DNA of 64,000 bases, from assembly GCA_019448385.1 (NCBI GenBank), contig JAGTXO010000003.1, forward strand, positions 992,001 to 1,056,000, in the 5' to 3' direction. Position 1 is the stretch's first letter, and each line of letters opens with the position of its first letter. Under the pieces are notes generated by a model that saw nothing but the letters and a program-made list of their open reading frames with translations, did not search any database and was not told where the DNA came from. Source of the DNA: Diacronema lutheri (lineage: Eukaryota; Haptophyta; Pavlovophyceae; Pavlovales; Pavlovaceae). This document shows, piece after piece, positions 1-11,055 of this stretch. The position numbers and the translations under genes were made by a program.

Positions 1-1739
1 TGGGCGGCAGCGACGGCAGCAGCAGCAGCGGCGACGGCGGCGACGACGGCGGCGACGGCCGCACGGCGCGCGCGTCCGCCGCTCTCGCCGCCGAGGCCTC
101 GTCGCTCCTCGCGGCGGGCGTCGACGACTGGGGCGGCATCTCTCCGGGCGTCACGCCTGACCACGTGAACCCGGAGCGCGCGTGGCCGGCGATCGGCGCG
201 CTGCGCGCCGCGACGGAGGCAGCGGGGCACCGATTGTGCGCACGGCTGCCATCGTACCCTCACTTTGCCGCAGACCCGACTGTGAGTGGGCCTGGCCGTG
301 CACCCTTCGTCTGGCACGCCGACGCCGTCGCGGCGGCTGTGCTGCGCGCGTCGGACGGCGACGGGCTCGCGCGCGCCGCCGAGCGCACGGGGCGTTGGTT
401 CGCGGGCGACAGCGCGTCGGACGCGCCGGCGGGGGTCGACGACGGCGAGTGGCTGCCCGGCGGCGCGCGGCACGGCGAGGCTCGAGACTGGCGCGTAGCG
501 CCCGCCGTCTCGGCCGCCGTGCGCGCGGCGCTCGCTGCGGCCGTCGGCGACGCGCGCGGCGACGGCGGCGGTGGCGGCGGCGGCGAGCGGCGCGCGCTCG
601 ACGCGCGCGAGGTGGCTGTGCTCCTGCGCGCGCGCGGGCCAGACATTGCGGCGGTGTGCGCGGCGGCGGACGAGCTGCGACGCGCGCTGTGCGGCGGCGG
701 CGTCTCGTTTGTCGTCTGCCGCAACATCAATTACACGAACCGCTGCTCCCACGCGTGTGCGTTCTGCGCCTTTTCGAAAAGCGGCGAGTCCGCCGAGCCC
801 GCGTACGAGTGGGGTGAGGTGGAGGTGGCGGCGGCGGCGGCGGACGCGTGGGCGCGCGGCGCGACCGAGGTGTGCATGCAGGGCGGGATCCACCCGCGCT
901 ACGCGCGCGACGGCGGCGTGTACACGCGCTTCGCGCGCGCGGCCAAGCGCGGCGCGCCCGCGGTGCACGTGCACGCCTTCTCGCCGCTTGAGGTCGCAAG
1001 CGGCGCGGCGGCCATGGGCGTCGACGCGCGCGAGCACGTCGCCGCGCTGCGCGCCGCCGGACTCGGCTCGCTGCCCGGCACGGCGGCGGAGGTGCTCGAC
1101 GACGACGTGCGCGCCGTGCTCTGCCCTGACAAGCTCTCGTCCGGCGAGTGGGAGGCCGTCGTCGAGGCAGCGCATGCCGAGGGCATGCGCACAACGTCGA
1201 CGATCATGTTCGGCTCCGTCGAGGGGCCGGACGCGGCCGCGCGCCACCTCGTCCGACTGCGCGCGCTGCAGGAGCGCACGGGCGGGCTCACCGAGTTTGT
1301 GCCTCTCCCCTTCGTGCACGAGCAGGCGCCCATTTTTAAGCGCGGACGGGCGCGGCGCGGGCCGACGCTGCGCGAGGCGGCGCTGATGCACGCGGTCGCG
1401 CGGCTCGCGCTCTCGCCAGCGGTAACCAACGTGCAGGCGAGCTGGTGCAAGCTCGGTCCGGACGCCGCGCGCGTCGCGCTGCGCTCCGGTGCCAACGACC
1501 TCGGCGGCACGCTCATGTCTGAGTCGATCTCGCGCGCGGCCGGCGCGTCATATGGGCAAGAGTTGCCGCCCGCCGCGATGCGCGCGCTCGTCGACGTGCT
1601 CGACGACGAGCAGGGGCGCGACCCGGCGGACCGGCGCGCGGCGTGGCAGCGCACGACGCTGTACGCGCGCGCGCCCGCCGAGCGCGTTGCGGCGGGCGAG
1701 GCGGCGGCCGCCGGCGGCGCGCCGCGCGGCGCGGCGTAG
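1..1739 (+). CDS. fbiC: FO synthase, 3' part (end of CofG domain plus full CofH radical-SAM domain)
   Basis: The frame is open from base 3 to a TAG at 1737-1739, so the gene starts outside the window. FO synthase makes 7,8-didemethyl-8-hydroxy-5-deazariboflavin from tyrosine and a ribityl-pyrimidine; in algae FO serves as an antenna chromophore of DNA photolyases. Bases 100-240 encode the end of the CofG half ([20 protein letters not shown], typical of that domain). The CofH half carries the radical-SAM cluster motif CSHACAFC near 745-770, followed by MQGGIHP, HAFSPLE and a C-terminal stretch with [10 protein letters not shown] and [17 protein letters not shown]. Fusion of CofG and CofH in one chain is the usual eukaryotic and actinobacterial form. 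A Gly/Ser/Asp-rich low-complexity insert lies at the window edge. No intron is needed in the visible part. Confidence 0.9.
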   Translation, partial: GGSDGSSSSGDGGDDGGDGRTARASAALAAEASSLLAAGVDDWGGISPGVTPDHVNPERAWPAIGALRAATEAAGHRLCARLPSYPHFAADPTVSGPGRAPFVWHADAVAAAVLRASDGDGLARAAERTGRWFAGDSASDAPAGVDDGEWLPGGARHGEARDWRVAPAVSAAVRAALAAAVGDARGDGGGGGGGERRALDAREVAVLLRARGPDIAAVCAAADELRRALCGGGVSFVVCRNINYTNRCSHACAFCAFSKSGESAEPAYEWGEVEVAAAAADAWARGATEVCMQGGIHPRYARDGGVYTRFARAAKRGAPAVHVHAFSPLEVASGAAAMGVDAREHVAALRAAGLGSLPGTAAEVLDDDVRAVLCPDKLSSGEWEAVVEAAHAEGMRTTSTIMFGSVEGPDAAARHLVRLRALQERTGGLTEFVPLPFVHEQAPIFKRGRARRGPTLREAALMHAVARLALSPAVTNVQASWCKLGPDAARVALRSGANDLGGTLMSESISRAAGASYGQELPPAAMRALVDVLDDEQGRDPADRRAAWQRTTLYARAPAERVAAGEAAAAGGAPRGAA

Positions 1740-1988
1740 CGCCGCGCGCATGGCGAGGGGAGGGCGTGCGGGCGTGCGAGGGCGCGTAGCACGGCCCGCG
1801 CGCCGCGCGCCACGGCGTGCGTCGCACGCATCGCACGTCGCACGTGCGTCGAGCCGTCGACACTCGACAACGCTCAGAAGTCAGGGCAACTGTTCCGACT
1901 GCAGCGGTGCAGACTCTGACCCGGACTCCGTCCCACTCCCAACGCCAAGGACGGTCCCCCGTCCACTCAAGTTCCGTCCACATCGCGA

Positions 1989-3153
1989 ATGGGTGCGCGC
2001 GCGCCGCGAGCCGCGCACGTGCGCGACCGCGCGGCTCAGGCGCGCGCTAGTGGCCGCCGCGCGCGCGCTCGAGGCGCTCAACCTACTTTAGAGTGTGTAC
2101 GGGCCGATCGACGGCGCGAGCTTCCCCGCGCCGCTCCCGCCGCGCGAGGCGGGCGCGTGCGCCAACGGCGACCGTCGGTACCTGTGGACGGATGCGTTCG
2201 CCGTGCTCGCACTCGCGACGATCGCCGACAACCTCGACGGTGCGCCGCCTGGTTCACCGCTCGGCGAGCCTGCACGCTTCCGTTGCGCTGCTGGCGCACT
2301 CGTCAATGCCGTGCACGCGGGCCTTGGCGCGCCGCGCTCGCCGGCCGCTGCCGACGCGATGCGCGCTGACCCGCGCTCGCCGACCGGGCACGTCGGCCTG
2401 CGCATCGGCAAGGTAAGTTCCGCGCCGCGCACGGACGTGGGCATGGCGCTCGACGGACAATACTTTCACTATCTCGACAAATGGCTCCTTGCGCTCGTGC
2501 GCGCCGGTCGTGCGGACGACGCGGCGGCGATCGCCAAAGCGGCCTTCCCGCCCTTTTTCGACGCCGGTCCGCACGGCGACGGGCGCGGAGGCGGCGTCCG
2601 GTGGAAGCTGTCGGCCGACGCGAGCGCGCCGCTCGGGCTGGCACACGCGCGCGCGACCGATGACACGCTCGGCGCGCGCATTGTACTCGGGCTCGTCGAG
2701 CACCACCGCTCCCGCGCCGCGCCGTCGCTACGCGCCGAGCTCGCGCTGCTCGACGCGGCTCTGCGCGGGTACGTGCCGCGCGCGACGGACGACCCGCTCG
2801 GCTGGGGCCTGCAGGCGTTCTTCGACGGGTTTGTACGTGGCCAGCCACGCGCGCGCGCGCTCGCCGCACTCGCGCCGCGCGCGCTCGACGCGCGCCATTT
2901 CGCGCTACCTTTTCGCCTGTACGGCGCGCTGCTCGGCGCGCGCGTCGCGCTCATGCGCCCAGCCGGCGCACCGCTCGCGCGCGCGGCTGACGTCGAGCGG
3001 CTGATGGACGCCGGTCTCGAGCGCGAGCGGCGCGCGGCGGCGGCGGACGGGCAGGAGCACACGTCGATCAACCGCGTGATGCTCGCCGCGTGTTGCATCG
3101 CCACGCCTGGCGCGTTCGCGCCGCGCGATGGCGAGCCGCTCGTCGAGTTCTGA
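1989..3153 (+). CDS. Conserved six-hairpin-glycosidase-like protein of unknown function
   Basis: The main exon (2092-3153) encodes YGPIDGASFP, RYLWTDAFAV, GLRIGK and DGQYFHYLDKW, a set I know from an uncharacterised conserved family with an (alpha/alpha)6-barrel-like pattern. No catalytic assignment can be made from sequence. The main frame has a TAG at 2089-2091 and no ATG nearby. My proposed structure is join(1989..2018, 2092..3153): the short first exon ATG to CAC (MGARAPRAAH), a 73-base intron with GTGCGC donor and TTTAG acceptor, then SVYGPIDG in phase 0, giving 363 residues. This first exon is inference; an upstream exon elsewhere is possible. Two short runs, GDGRGGG and ARARALAAL, are low complexity. 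The gene follows FO synthase on the same strand with 249 bases between. Confidence 0.6.
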
Positions 3154-3184
3154 CGCGCGGCGCGCGATTTGTTTTGGGTACAAG

Positions 3185-3220
3185 GGCGTCCTCCATTGCG
3201 GCGGCGCAATGTAGGACGCC
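3185..3220. repeat. Near-perfect hairpin 3' of the six-hairpin-like gene
   Basis: GGCGTCCT-C-CATTGCG, loop GCGG, CGCAATG-T-AGGACGCC: 15 paired bases with one mismatch and a four-base loop, 31 bases after the stop codon at 3151-3153. It could be a transcript 3'-end structure. A 31-base G run follows at 3238. Confidence 0.6.
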
Positions 3221-3237
3221 AGCTCGCGAGGAGGGGT

Positions 3238-3268
<31 letters not shown>
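3238..3268. repeat. Poly-G tract (31 bases)
   Basis: Uninterrupted G run in the spacer between the six-hairpin-like gene and the MLO-like gene. Length in an assembly of such a run is uncertain. Confidence 0.9.
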
Positions 3269-3269
<1 letters not shown>

Positions 3270-3430
3270 CGCGCCGTCGGCCGCCAAGCTGTCGAGTGTG
3301 TGCAGAAGGATGAATGGATGACCTTCACAAGTCACCACTTCTTAAGAGCTTTCCACGATTCTTCCGTGGAAGGACCCAATATCGCCGGGACCGTCGGGCG
3401 GGATCGACGCGCATCCCGGCCGCGCCGAGC

Positions 3431-5894
3431 ATGGGCCTCGACGTGTGGTGGGGCTCGCTCGAAGAATACCGCATCTTTGAAAGCATTGTCGTGATTGTCC
3501 TCTGCACGCTCGCGCTCGTCTTTGACGCGCTGCTGCAGACGGCGCGGCGGTGGGTGCTCGCGATCGACCAGCAGCCGATGCACGCGGACGTGCCCGCATT
3601 CTACGAGGCGCTCTTCACGCGCTTCTCCGCCGAGCTGATGACGCTCGGCTTCATCGCATTCATCATCTGGAATCTTCGCCGGTACAGCTTCTTTGACGAC
3701 GTCGTCGACAGCCTGCGCGCGCGGCGCGACGACGAGCCGGCCGGCGGGTACGCCGGCCGAGCGCTCGCCGGCGCGGCGGCCGAACCGGCCGCGTACGACA
3801 CGCAGACCTCGATGAGTGTCACGTCCGTCGACTACTCGCTCCCGAGCGCGGGCGCTGACCTGCTGCACCTTGTCGAGGATGTGCACATGCACATCTTCGT
3901 CTCGATGTGCGTCTACTTTGCGCTCATGGCGGTCGCCATCCGATACACGCGGCACATGTGCGCGCGCTGGTCCGATTGGGAGGCCGCCGAGCTCGAGCGC
4001 GTAGAGTCCGGCAGGCCGCAGCCCGGCACAGGTAAAGACGGCCCAGCAGACGCGCCCGCAGCCGAGCCGCGCCCGCTGCAGCGCTGGCCGACCGGCATGC
4101 TCGCGGCGGCCGTCGGCAGCGGCGGCAACGACGGCGGCGCGGCGTGGCAGCCGCCATGGCGCGCCGCGACGCGCGCGCGCTGGATCACGCTCGGCGTCGC
4201 CGATGAATTCCTGTCCGTCCGCGCCTTTTTCGTCCAATGGGCGCGCTCCGGCGGGCTGGGGTACATCGAGGAAATGCGGCTGCGCCGGCACGAGCGCGAG
4301 GCGGCGCTCGCGCGCGAGGACGTAGTTCGCCGGATTTGCCTCCGCCTCCTCCCGCCTGCGCGCCCGCGCCAGCCCGATCTCGACTCGCAGCAGCCGCTCT
4401 CCGTGCGCGCGCGCCGGCGCGCGTACGTTGGCCAGCTGCGCTCGTCCGTCGTCGCGCACCTGCCGCACGCGCCCCGCCTGCCGCACGCGCCCCGCCTGCC
4501 GCACGCGCCGCACGCGCCGCACGTGCGCTTTGCGCCGCTCGAGCGCGTCGCGCTGCGCGCCTCCACGTTGGCCGCGCGCGTGCTCGGCGACGTGCCGCCG
4601 GCCGGCGCGCCCGCGGCGGAAGACGACGACGACGACGACGCGCGCGCGCGGGCGCGGCGCGCGGGCGAGCGCGCGTCGCTCGGCGCGCTCGGCGCTGTGC
4701 GCCGCGCGCTGCGAATGCCGCAGCGCCCAGCCGCGGCCAAGACCACGGCCGCGTGCACGGAGGCGAGCGCGGCGCCGCCGGCCGACGCGCCGCCGCCGTC
4801 GCTTCCGAACGACGACGCGAGCGGCGGCGCGCTCCGGCAGCGCCGGCCCTACACGCCGCTCGGCCCCGTCGACGAGCAGCGGCAGCCGGCGGGCGGCGCG
4901 GTGCGGCGGCTGCTGCCGCTGCGTCTCGAGATGGCGCTGCACGACGCGCTCACCGTCGCGGAGGAGCGCTTCTTCACGCGCGCGTCGACGGGCGCGGCGG
5001 TGGCGATCGACGGCGGCACCTTCCGCCTGTCCGAATACCTCACGTACTGCTTCTCGGAGATGCTCGGCGAGCTCGTCGAGTTCAAGCCGAGCGCGTGGCT
5101 AACCGTGCTCGTGCTGCGCCTTTTCGAACTCGCCTGCCTGCTCGGCGGCATCGGCGCGTCTGCGCTCGAGCTGTTTTTCGGAGTCCTCACCGTGAGCGCA
5201 CAACTGCTCATGTGGGCGCTCGCGCGCAAGTACGCACGCGACGTGATCAGCGCGGCGCAGACAGGCCTCAAGCAGGGCCCGCTCCGGCCAGCTGCGAAGC
5301 CGCCGCTGCTCGGACGCCGCGCGCCGCGCGCCAGCTTCGCACCGAGCATGACAGAGGGCGACACCCTGCGCGGCGCGTTCCGGCCATCGTGGCTCGTCGC
5401 CTTTGTCCGCCGCTTCCGTGTCGACGCGTGCTTCTTGCTCGCGCTGCAGGCCTTGACCTGGCGCAATATCTTCCGCGTCGTTGAGTGGCTGCTCGGGCCT
5501 CAGCTCATCGAGGCCGACGCGGGCGAGCTTGACGCAAAGCTCGGCGCGCGCGTCAGCCTCGGCGTCGTGCTCACGATGGCGCTCGTCTCGACGCTCGTCC
5601 CGCTCGTGCACTTCGACTGGGGCCTGGCCCTCTTCCTGCCGCCGCACATTGACGAGAAGAACGTCGAGATTGCCGAGCTCGTGCGCGCGCGCCGCGCCGC
5701 GCGCCACGCGCCGCGCCGCGCGCCACGCGTCGCGCCGCGCCGCGCCGCGCTACGCGGATGCGCACCGACACGCGCTGCGGCGCGGCGCGGCCTTTTCGTG
5801 TGCGCTCGGCGAATGGGGCGGATCGCAGGTGTGCCGGCGGCAGATGAACGCGCAGGCGGCCATGGCGCGCGAGGAGGCTCAGCGCTCATGCTGA
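3431..5894 (+). CDS. MLO-like seven-transmembrane protein
   Basis: Predicted join(3431..5680, 5829..5894), 771 residues. The N-terminus GSLEEYRIFESIVVIVLC matches the SLEET-TM1 start of plant MLO proteins, followed by a second helix (LMTLGFIAFIIWNL) and a third (MHIFVSMCVYFALMAVAI). FLSVRAFFVQWARSG and FRLSEYLTYCFSEMLGELVE match the two conserved cytosolic MLO segments (CFFRQF... and F-KYI-R-E-DF...). Three or four further hydrophobic helices follow. MLO proteins are plasma-membrane proteins implicated in calcium handling. A long low-complexity loop with LPHAPR repeats (about 4462-4520), a poly-Asp run and many Arg/Ala residues separates the conserved blocks. The intron (148 bases, phase 0, GTGCGC...GCAG) removes a CGCGCC array. 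An in-frame ATG at 3314 would add 39 residues; 3431 fits the family start better. Confidence 0.7.
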
Positions 5895-6751
5895 TCTAGA
5901 GGGAATGAATTAATTGTTGGGGAAAAAACAAACAAATAATAATGAAGAGCATAAAAAACGCTTTGGCCCGGAATTGAAAAAACGGCCGAGAGCGCGGCCC
6001 TGCGTCCGCCTCGACGAGCCGCGTCGATTGGCACCAAGTTTGTCTTCAGGTGCGAAGAACTCGGCGAGATATGGTGTGTAACGGTCGCTGAGAAAAATGT
6101 TGCCCGGATAGAGCGCCCGCCCCTTCCATAGCCCGCCCCCCCCCCCTGACGCGCCGCCGCGCTCGCGCGCAGGGCGACACCATTGAGCAGCAGTCGACAG
6201 ACGGCGGCGGCGCGGGCGCGAGCGAGGACTCGGTCGCGTCGCGCGCGCCAAGTGCTGCCGATATGGTCAGTGCCGTCATGCCTGCCATGCGACTGGGCGC
6301 GACCAAGCCCGCGCGCACGCCCGCGCGCCACTCACACCCGCCATCGATGACACCTCCCTGACCCGGCCATCAGGACGAGGTCGGTTGGATCGAGCACCAT
6401 TCGGGCAAACAACGCGCCACGCTCGACGAGTGCCCGCGACAACGCGCCCCCGACAGGACGTGCCAACATCGCGCCCCGCCCGCGCGGCTATGCGGGATCC
6501 TGCCCAGATAGAACGAAAAAACACGTTTTGCCGTTTATCTCAAAACTGCACCGCGACAACGAAACCGGTATTCTACCTGGACACGCCACATTTGAAACTT
6601 TGAAGGTGCGGCCAAGTCGCGCGCGCGGCGCGCGGGCCCACGGGCACGCGCAGCAGCGCGCGGAGAGGTCGCCGCGCTCCGAAGCCCCCAACCGCAGGAC
6701 CCCGACCGCGGACCGCGACGAGGCGGGACCGAGCCCGTCCGGCGCCTCGAC
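5895..6751. other. Convergent spacer, no supported gene
   Basis: Region between the MLO-like stop and the acyltransferase stop. Its first 60 bases are AT-rich. At 6166-6173 a C-run followed by GCGCGCAG resembles an acceptor, and the frame after it reads GDTIEQQSTDGGG and SAADMVSAVMPAMRL to a stop near 6361. This may be an orphan 3' exon, but I found no upstream exon to join. No other coding signal was seen. Confidence 0.4.
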
Positions 6752-7630
6752 CTACGCACGCTTTGCGCGCGCACCCGCGCGCGCGACGCACGCGTCAAGC
6801 GAGGCCTGCATCCGCTGCTGGCAGAGCTCGGTGAGCGCCGCCGCGTCGATCGTCGGCGCGTCGAGCTGCGCATTCCACGCCTCGACGGCGAACACGTCGG
6901 CGTAGATGGTCGCCGGGTTGCCGCCCATTTGCTGCGAGTTTGGCCAAAAGACGTGATTGCCGTGCATCGTGAGGCCAAAGACGGGGAGCTTGAGATCGAC
7001 GATGAGCTGGAAGGTGCCGCGCCGGAACGGCAGCAACGCGCGCGGATCCGTGCGATTGATCGTCCCCTCCGGACAGAAGGCGACGATCCCGCCGCCAAGC
7101 AGGTGCGCTCGCATCTCCTCCGTCACCTTGGCCTGCCTCTCCTTGTCGACGGAGAAGGCCGCGTTGTCGGCCTCGCGCGTGAAGTAGACGGGCATGTGGC
7201 CGAGCCGTGAGAACACGGAGCCGATGATTGGCGTTTTGAAGACGCTCCCTTTCATCAGCGTGCGCGCGCGCGCGATCACGCGCTGCGGCGTGAGCGCCGA
7301 GAACAGGAAGCCGTCGCCAAACGACGAGTGGTTCACCATGAAGACGGCGCCGCGCGCGAGAAGCGGCTCGGGCACGATGCGCGCCCACTCCGCCGCGTCG
7401 GGCCCGTCGACCTTCAGCCACGGGCAACTCGCAAACACCGCGCGGAAGAGCAGGTTGCACAGCCGCTCGCTCCAGCAGAAGCGCGCGGGCGCGGGCGCGA
7501 CCGCGTGCACGACGGGCAGGAGGACCCAGAGCGTGAACAGCAGCGAGGCGAGGCCGCAGCCAAACCACACCGTCTTGAAAAAGAGCGGCACGCACGCCAC
7601 GAGCAGCGCGCCGAGCGCGAGCGCGAGCAT
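6752..7630 (-). CDS. 1-acyl-sn-glycerol-3-phosphate acyltransferase (PlsC/LPLAT family)
   Basis: The product transfers an acyl group from acyl-CoA to a lysophospholipid, most likely lysophosphatidic acid, in membrane and storage lipid synthesis. It shows the family motifs in order: NHSSFGD (HX4D catalytic block I), a substrate-binding stretch after GSVFSRLGHMPVYFTR, and FCPEGTINRT (EGT block III), then VFGLTMHGNH. Hydrophobic N-terminal segments (ALGALLVACVPLFF and LFTLWVLLPVVHAV) anchor it, probably in the ER or plastid envelope. The first ATG in frame is at 7630, giving 292 residues; the frame stays open upstream to about 7699 but only with non-ATG codons. It is divergent from the kelch gene, with 68 bases between start codons. 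Confidence 0.85.
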   Translation of the reverse strand: MLALALGALLVACVPLFFKTVWFGCGLASLLFTLWVLLPVVHAVAPAPARFCWSERLCNLLFRAVFASCPWLKVDGPDAAEWARIVPEPLLARGAVFMVNHSSFGDGFLFSALTPQRVIARARTLMKGSVFKTPIIGSVFSRLGHMPVYFTREADNAAFSVDKERQAKVTEEMRAHLLGGGIVAFCPEGTINRTDPRALLPFRRGTFQLIVDLKLPVFGLTMHGNHVFWPNSQQMGGNPATIYADVFAVEAWNAQLDAPTIDAAALTELCQQRMQASLDACVARAGARAKRA

Positions 7631-7698
7631 TTCGCGCCGCCCTAGCCTAGCGACGACTGCTGTTTTGCGGAACGCGGAAAGTCGGGCGATTTGAGCCA
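7631..7698. promoter_or_regulatory. Short bidirectional promoter region (acyltransferase / kelch)
   Basis: Only 68 bases separate the two start codons of the divergent pair, so both promoters and 5' UTRs must fit here or extend into coding sequence. No TATA-like box is evident. Confidence 0.5.
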
Positions 7699-9415
7699 AT
7701 GCGCTGGCGTGCCTTCGCTGCGTCGTCCACGCCGCCGTCCAAGCGGTATGCCGCGACGGCAGTGGCCATTGACCAGCGCGTGCTGCTCTACGGTGGCACG
7801 CAGGGTGGCACGGTCGTCGACGAGCTGTGGGTCCTCGAGATCGCGTTGGGCGGAGCGCGCGGGGTGTGGATGCGGCCCGACGTCGGAGGGGGCGCGCCGC
7901 CCGGCCGCTCCGGGCATACGGCGTGCCTGCTCCATGCCGGGCGCAAGCAGCCGTCGCTCTGCGCCATCTTTGCCGGCGAGGGACTGCACGGCGAGCTCGC
8001 CGACCTTGCGCTGCTCCGCCTGCACGCGCCGGCCGCGGACGGGCGCGGCGACGCTGCGGACGCGGCCATTTTTCGCGCGACGACGAGGGCTGAGGTCGAC
8101 GAGCGCACCGAAGCGGTCACGCTCACGACACTCGCGCTCGCGCAGCCGCTCGGCCCGCCGCTTTCGCTTGAGTGGGTGCTGCACGCGACGCCGCCGCCGC
8201 CGCCGCCCGCGCGCGCGCGGAACGACGGCGACGACGACGGCGGTGGTGTCGGCGACGGCGGCGACACGGACGGCGCCGGGAGCGCGGCGGCGTGGCCAGC
8301 GCCGCGCGTCGCGCACGCCGCCGCGACTATCTTCGACGATTCGCTCCTTGTCTTCGGCGGCAGCGCGGCGGGCGGCTTCGAGGCGTTCAACGACCTGTGG
8401 CAATGCAAGATCAAGGATAGCGCAGGCACTGCGTCCATCGTGTGGCGCCGGCCATCGTGCGCTGGCTCGGCGCCGGCGCCGAGCGCCGGGCACTCGCTCA
8501 GCGCAATTGGCGTGCGCGCGCTCCTCGTCGGCGGGAGCTTCGTTGACGCAGCGTACGTGCTGGACTGCGCCACGTGGGCGTGGGCGCGGTGCGCGCTCGG
8601 CGGCGACGAGGGCGGGGCGCCATCGCGCGCCTTCTACGCCGCCGTGCCCGCGGGCAGGGCGGTGCTCCTGTTTGGCGGCGTCGACGCGTCCACCGACGAG
8701 GAAGTTTCCGCCGTCGTCGGCGTGCGGCTCGACGCTGACCTCCTGCTCGACGCCCACGCCGAGCGCGGCGCGGGCGACGTGGCCGTGAGCGCGACGCCTT
8801 GCTCCATCCAGCGCGACGCAGGCGTCAAGCAGCCAGCGGCGCGCAGCCACGTGTGCGCCGCGCGCGTCGGCGACGCGGTGCTCCTGTTCGGCGGGCGCGG
8901 CGGCGGCTCGAGCAGCCACCTTGGCGGCGAGAGCGCGTGCTGCGTTGAGGGCGAGGACGATGCCAGGCGGCGCGCGCAGGTGCGTGCCCAAGGGGGAAGG
9001 GGGGCTGCTGAGGGGTCCTTGTCCCGAGAACAAGTGAGCAAGCCCCCTGACCGTCACCCTAACCCTTATTTTGCCCCTCCACTTGTTTGCGCAGGACGAG
9101 GAGGAGCTCGCGGAGGAGGTGGGCGCGGTGCTGCGCGCGAGCAAGGCGGAGGCGCGCGCCGAGGACAAGCGGGCGCAGCGGGCGCAGGCCGCGCTCACCG
9201 CCGCCGAGCAGCGCGAGGCCGCTGCGCGTCAGGCGGAGGCGGACCGGCTCTCGCGCGCGGCCGCCGATCGCGCGCTGCGCGAGCGCGGCGAGGCTGCCGC
9301 TGCCGCGATCCGCGAGGAGCAGCGCAGGAAGGCGCAGGAGGAGCGCGAGGCGCGTGAGGCATTGAAGGCAAGCCGCACGGGCGGCGGTTTCCGGCTCGAG
9401 CCGAGGGCGAAATAG
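7699..9415 (+). CDS. Kelch-repeat protein with C-terminal coiled coil
   Basis: Predicted join(7699..8979, 9095..9415), 533 residues. Kelch blades are visible as VLLYGGTQGG, RSGHTACLL, SLLVFGGSAAGG, AGHSLSAIG, VLLFGGVDAS, RSHVCAARVG and VLLFGGRGGG, with conserved Gly-Gly pairs and Trp positions, indicating a beta-propeller for protein binding. An Asp/Gly-rich loop (DGDDDGGGVGDGGD) interrupts the propeller. The second exon encodes about 100 residues of Glu/Arg/Ala-rich coiled coil (KRAQRAQAALTAAEQREAA). The intron is 115 bases, phase 0, GTGCGT...GCAG, with a T-rich stretch before the acceptor. The stop is only 51 bases before the next gene's ATG. Confidence 0.85.
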
Positions 9416-9466
9416 GCGGAGTTTTTATTTTTGGATATTATTTTTCTAGCTGGCTCGTCATGGCGT

Positions 9467-10837
9467 ATGGGCGAGCGCAATGACTCGGCCCTCTCCCGCG
9501 CGCTCGTAAAGGCGAGCGTGCGCGAAAGCGAGGGTGGCGACGGCGATGACGAGGCCGCCCCCACGGCCGAACCTGCGGCGTGCGCGCCGCTCGTCACGTG
9601 CCACTGCGGCACGCTCCGCCGCTTCGTCTCGCGACCGGTGTGCGCGGCGGAGCAACGGGCTTATGGGTACGCGCTCGAGCACGCGGTCATTGCGCTACCC
9701 GCCACTACCGCCGCCGTCGTGTGCGCGCGCGCACGCCCCAATTGCTCGAGCGCGCCCGGCGACGCGCCGCTCGACATTTGGCTTGGCGACACGCGCGCGC
9801 TCGCCGAGCTGGTCGGCGCGAGCGGCGGCGCGGTGGGCGCGCTCGACGCGTGTGCGCATGCGCTCGACTCCACTGCGCGCGGCCTCGTCGTCTTCGCGCA
9901 CGGCTCGAGCGGCACGTCCGGCGCTTCGCTACGCATCGTCCGATCGCTCGCCGGCCGCGGCTACGCTGTGCTCGTGCCCGAGTCGATGGCGAACGGGCGA
10001 GCGCGGCAGCGCGCGCGGCGCGGCGTGGCGGACGGCGCGGCCGCCGCCGCCGCCAACTATTGGGCCTTCGACCCGCTCTACGAGCCCGGCTCGCGCGCGA
10101 GTGGTCGTCTGGTGTACTCGACGGCGCCTGCGCGCGTGCGCGCGGCGCCGCGCCATCACCGCGCGCTGTACGCGGACGTGCACAAGGTGCGCGCGTCGGA
10201 GCTCGCGCATGTGCTCCGCCGCCTCCCGGCGCGCCTCCGCGCCGAGCGAGGCGTGCTGCTCGCGGGCTACTCTGAAGGTGCCATGGCGCTCGCGCGGCTG
10301 CCGTTCGGCGCGTGCGCGCCTGCGGTGCGCGTGCTCGCGAGCGCGCTCCTCGCGTGGGGGTGCGAGCGTTGCTACTTTGCGCCCTGCGCGCACGCGCAGA
10401 TCGCCGCGGACGTCGCACCGGTGCTGTGCGCCCTTGGCACGTGCGACCCGTTCTTCGGCGCGGCCGCCACGTCGTGCGCGGCTGCGGTCGGCGACGCGCT
10501 GTGGGCGGGCGAGCCGGCCGAGCCCGCGGGCGCGTGGCGGCTCGAGGGCAGCGCCGCGCGCGCGCTCGAACGCAGCGCAGTGCCTTGCGCGTTCGTCGCG
10601 CGCCTCGACGGCGCCGCGCATGACGTGACGCGCACGCACGACCGGGTCGTTGGCGCGCTGCTCAACGCCTTCTTCGCCGCGCCGCACGATGCGCACGCAC
10701 TCCTTGAGCGCGCCGACGCGGCCGCCGCCTCCGCGCGTGTCCGCGCCGTCGAATCGCGGGAGAGCGCGGCGGGCGGCCACGTGACCGTCGCGACGCTCGG
10801 CTCCGACGACGACGGCCACGCCGGCGCGCGCGCGTAG
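9467..10837 (+). CDS. Alpha/beta-hydrolase (dienelactone-hydrolase-like)
   Basis: A 456-residue protein. VVFAHGSSGTSG fits the oxyanion-hole HG motif, LLAGYSEGAMAL is the GxSxG nucleophile elbow (Ser in GYSEG), a later LGTCDPFF can supply the acid and GAAHDVTRTHDR the histidine, so a full catalytic triad is plausible. The substrate is unknown. No signal peptide is seen. The ATG at 9467 is the first in frame after a T-rich leader, and the frame runs intronless to TAG at 10835-10837. It lies 51 bases downstream of the kelch gene on the same strand. Confidence 0.75.
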   Translation: MGERNDSALSRALVKASVRESEGGDGDDEAAPTAEPAACAPLVTCHCGTLRRFVSRPVCAAEQRAYGYALEHAVIALPATTAAVVCARARPNCSSAPGDAPLDIWLGDTRALAELVGASGGAVGALDACAHALDSTARGLVVFAHGSSGTSGASLRIVRSLAGRGYAVLVPESMANGRARQRARRGVADGAAAAAANYWAFDPLYEPGSRASGRLVYSTAPARVRAAPRHHRALYADVHKVRASELAHVLRRLPARLRAERGVLLAGYSEGAMALARLPFGACAPAVRVLASALLAWGCERCYFAPCAHAQIAADVAPVLCALGTCDPFFGAAATSCAAAVGDALWAGEPAEPAGAWRLEGSAARALERSAVPCAFVARLDGAAHDVTRTHDRVVGALLNAFFAAPHDAHALLERADAAAASARVRAVESRESAAGGHVTVATLGSDDDGHAGARA

Positions 10838-11055
10838 GCGGCGCCGCGATGGGTTGTCAGCGCGATGCGCGTCAAGCACCTCGCCGCATCGGCGGTCGCG
10901 GCGCTTGCCGGCGCGGCCGTGCGCCTCGCGCACGCCGCAGCCCCCGGAGAAGGAAAGGGGGCACGGCGGAAGGCGGGACGTCGAGTCTTCCGTTCAGCAC
11001 GAAGTGAAACCGACGGTCCGCCAAAAAGTGGTCGTCCTTGCGCGGCCTGAGCGGG

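Noticed and set aside
260-1870. Long minus-strand frames opposite FO synthase, and similar antisense ORFs over most genes
   Set aside because: High GC suppresses stop codons, so shadow frames are long everywhere. They are Arg/Ala/Ser-rich and lack motifs, while the plus frame has a complete radical-SAM signature.
6166-6361. Possible exon GDTIEQQSTDGGG... after a GCGCGCAG acceptor
   Set aside because: No donor or upstream exon could be joined: the MLO-like gene already ends in its own stop at 5894. Kept only as a remark.
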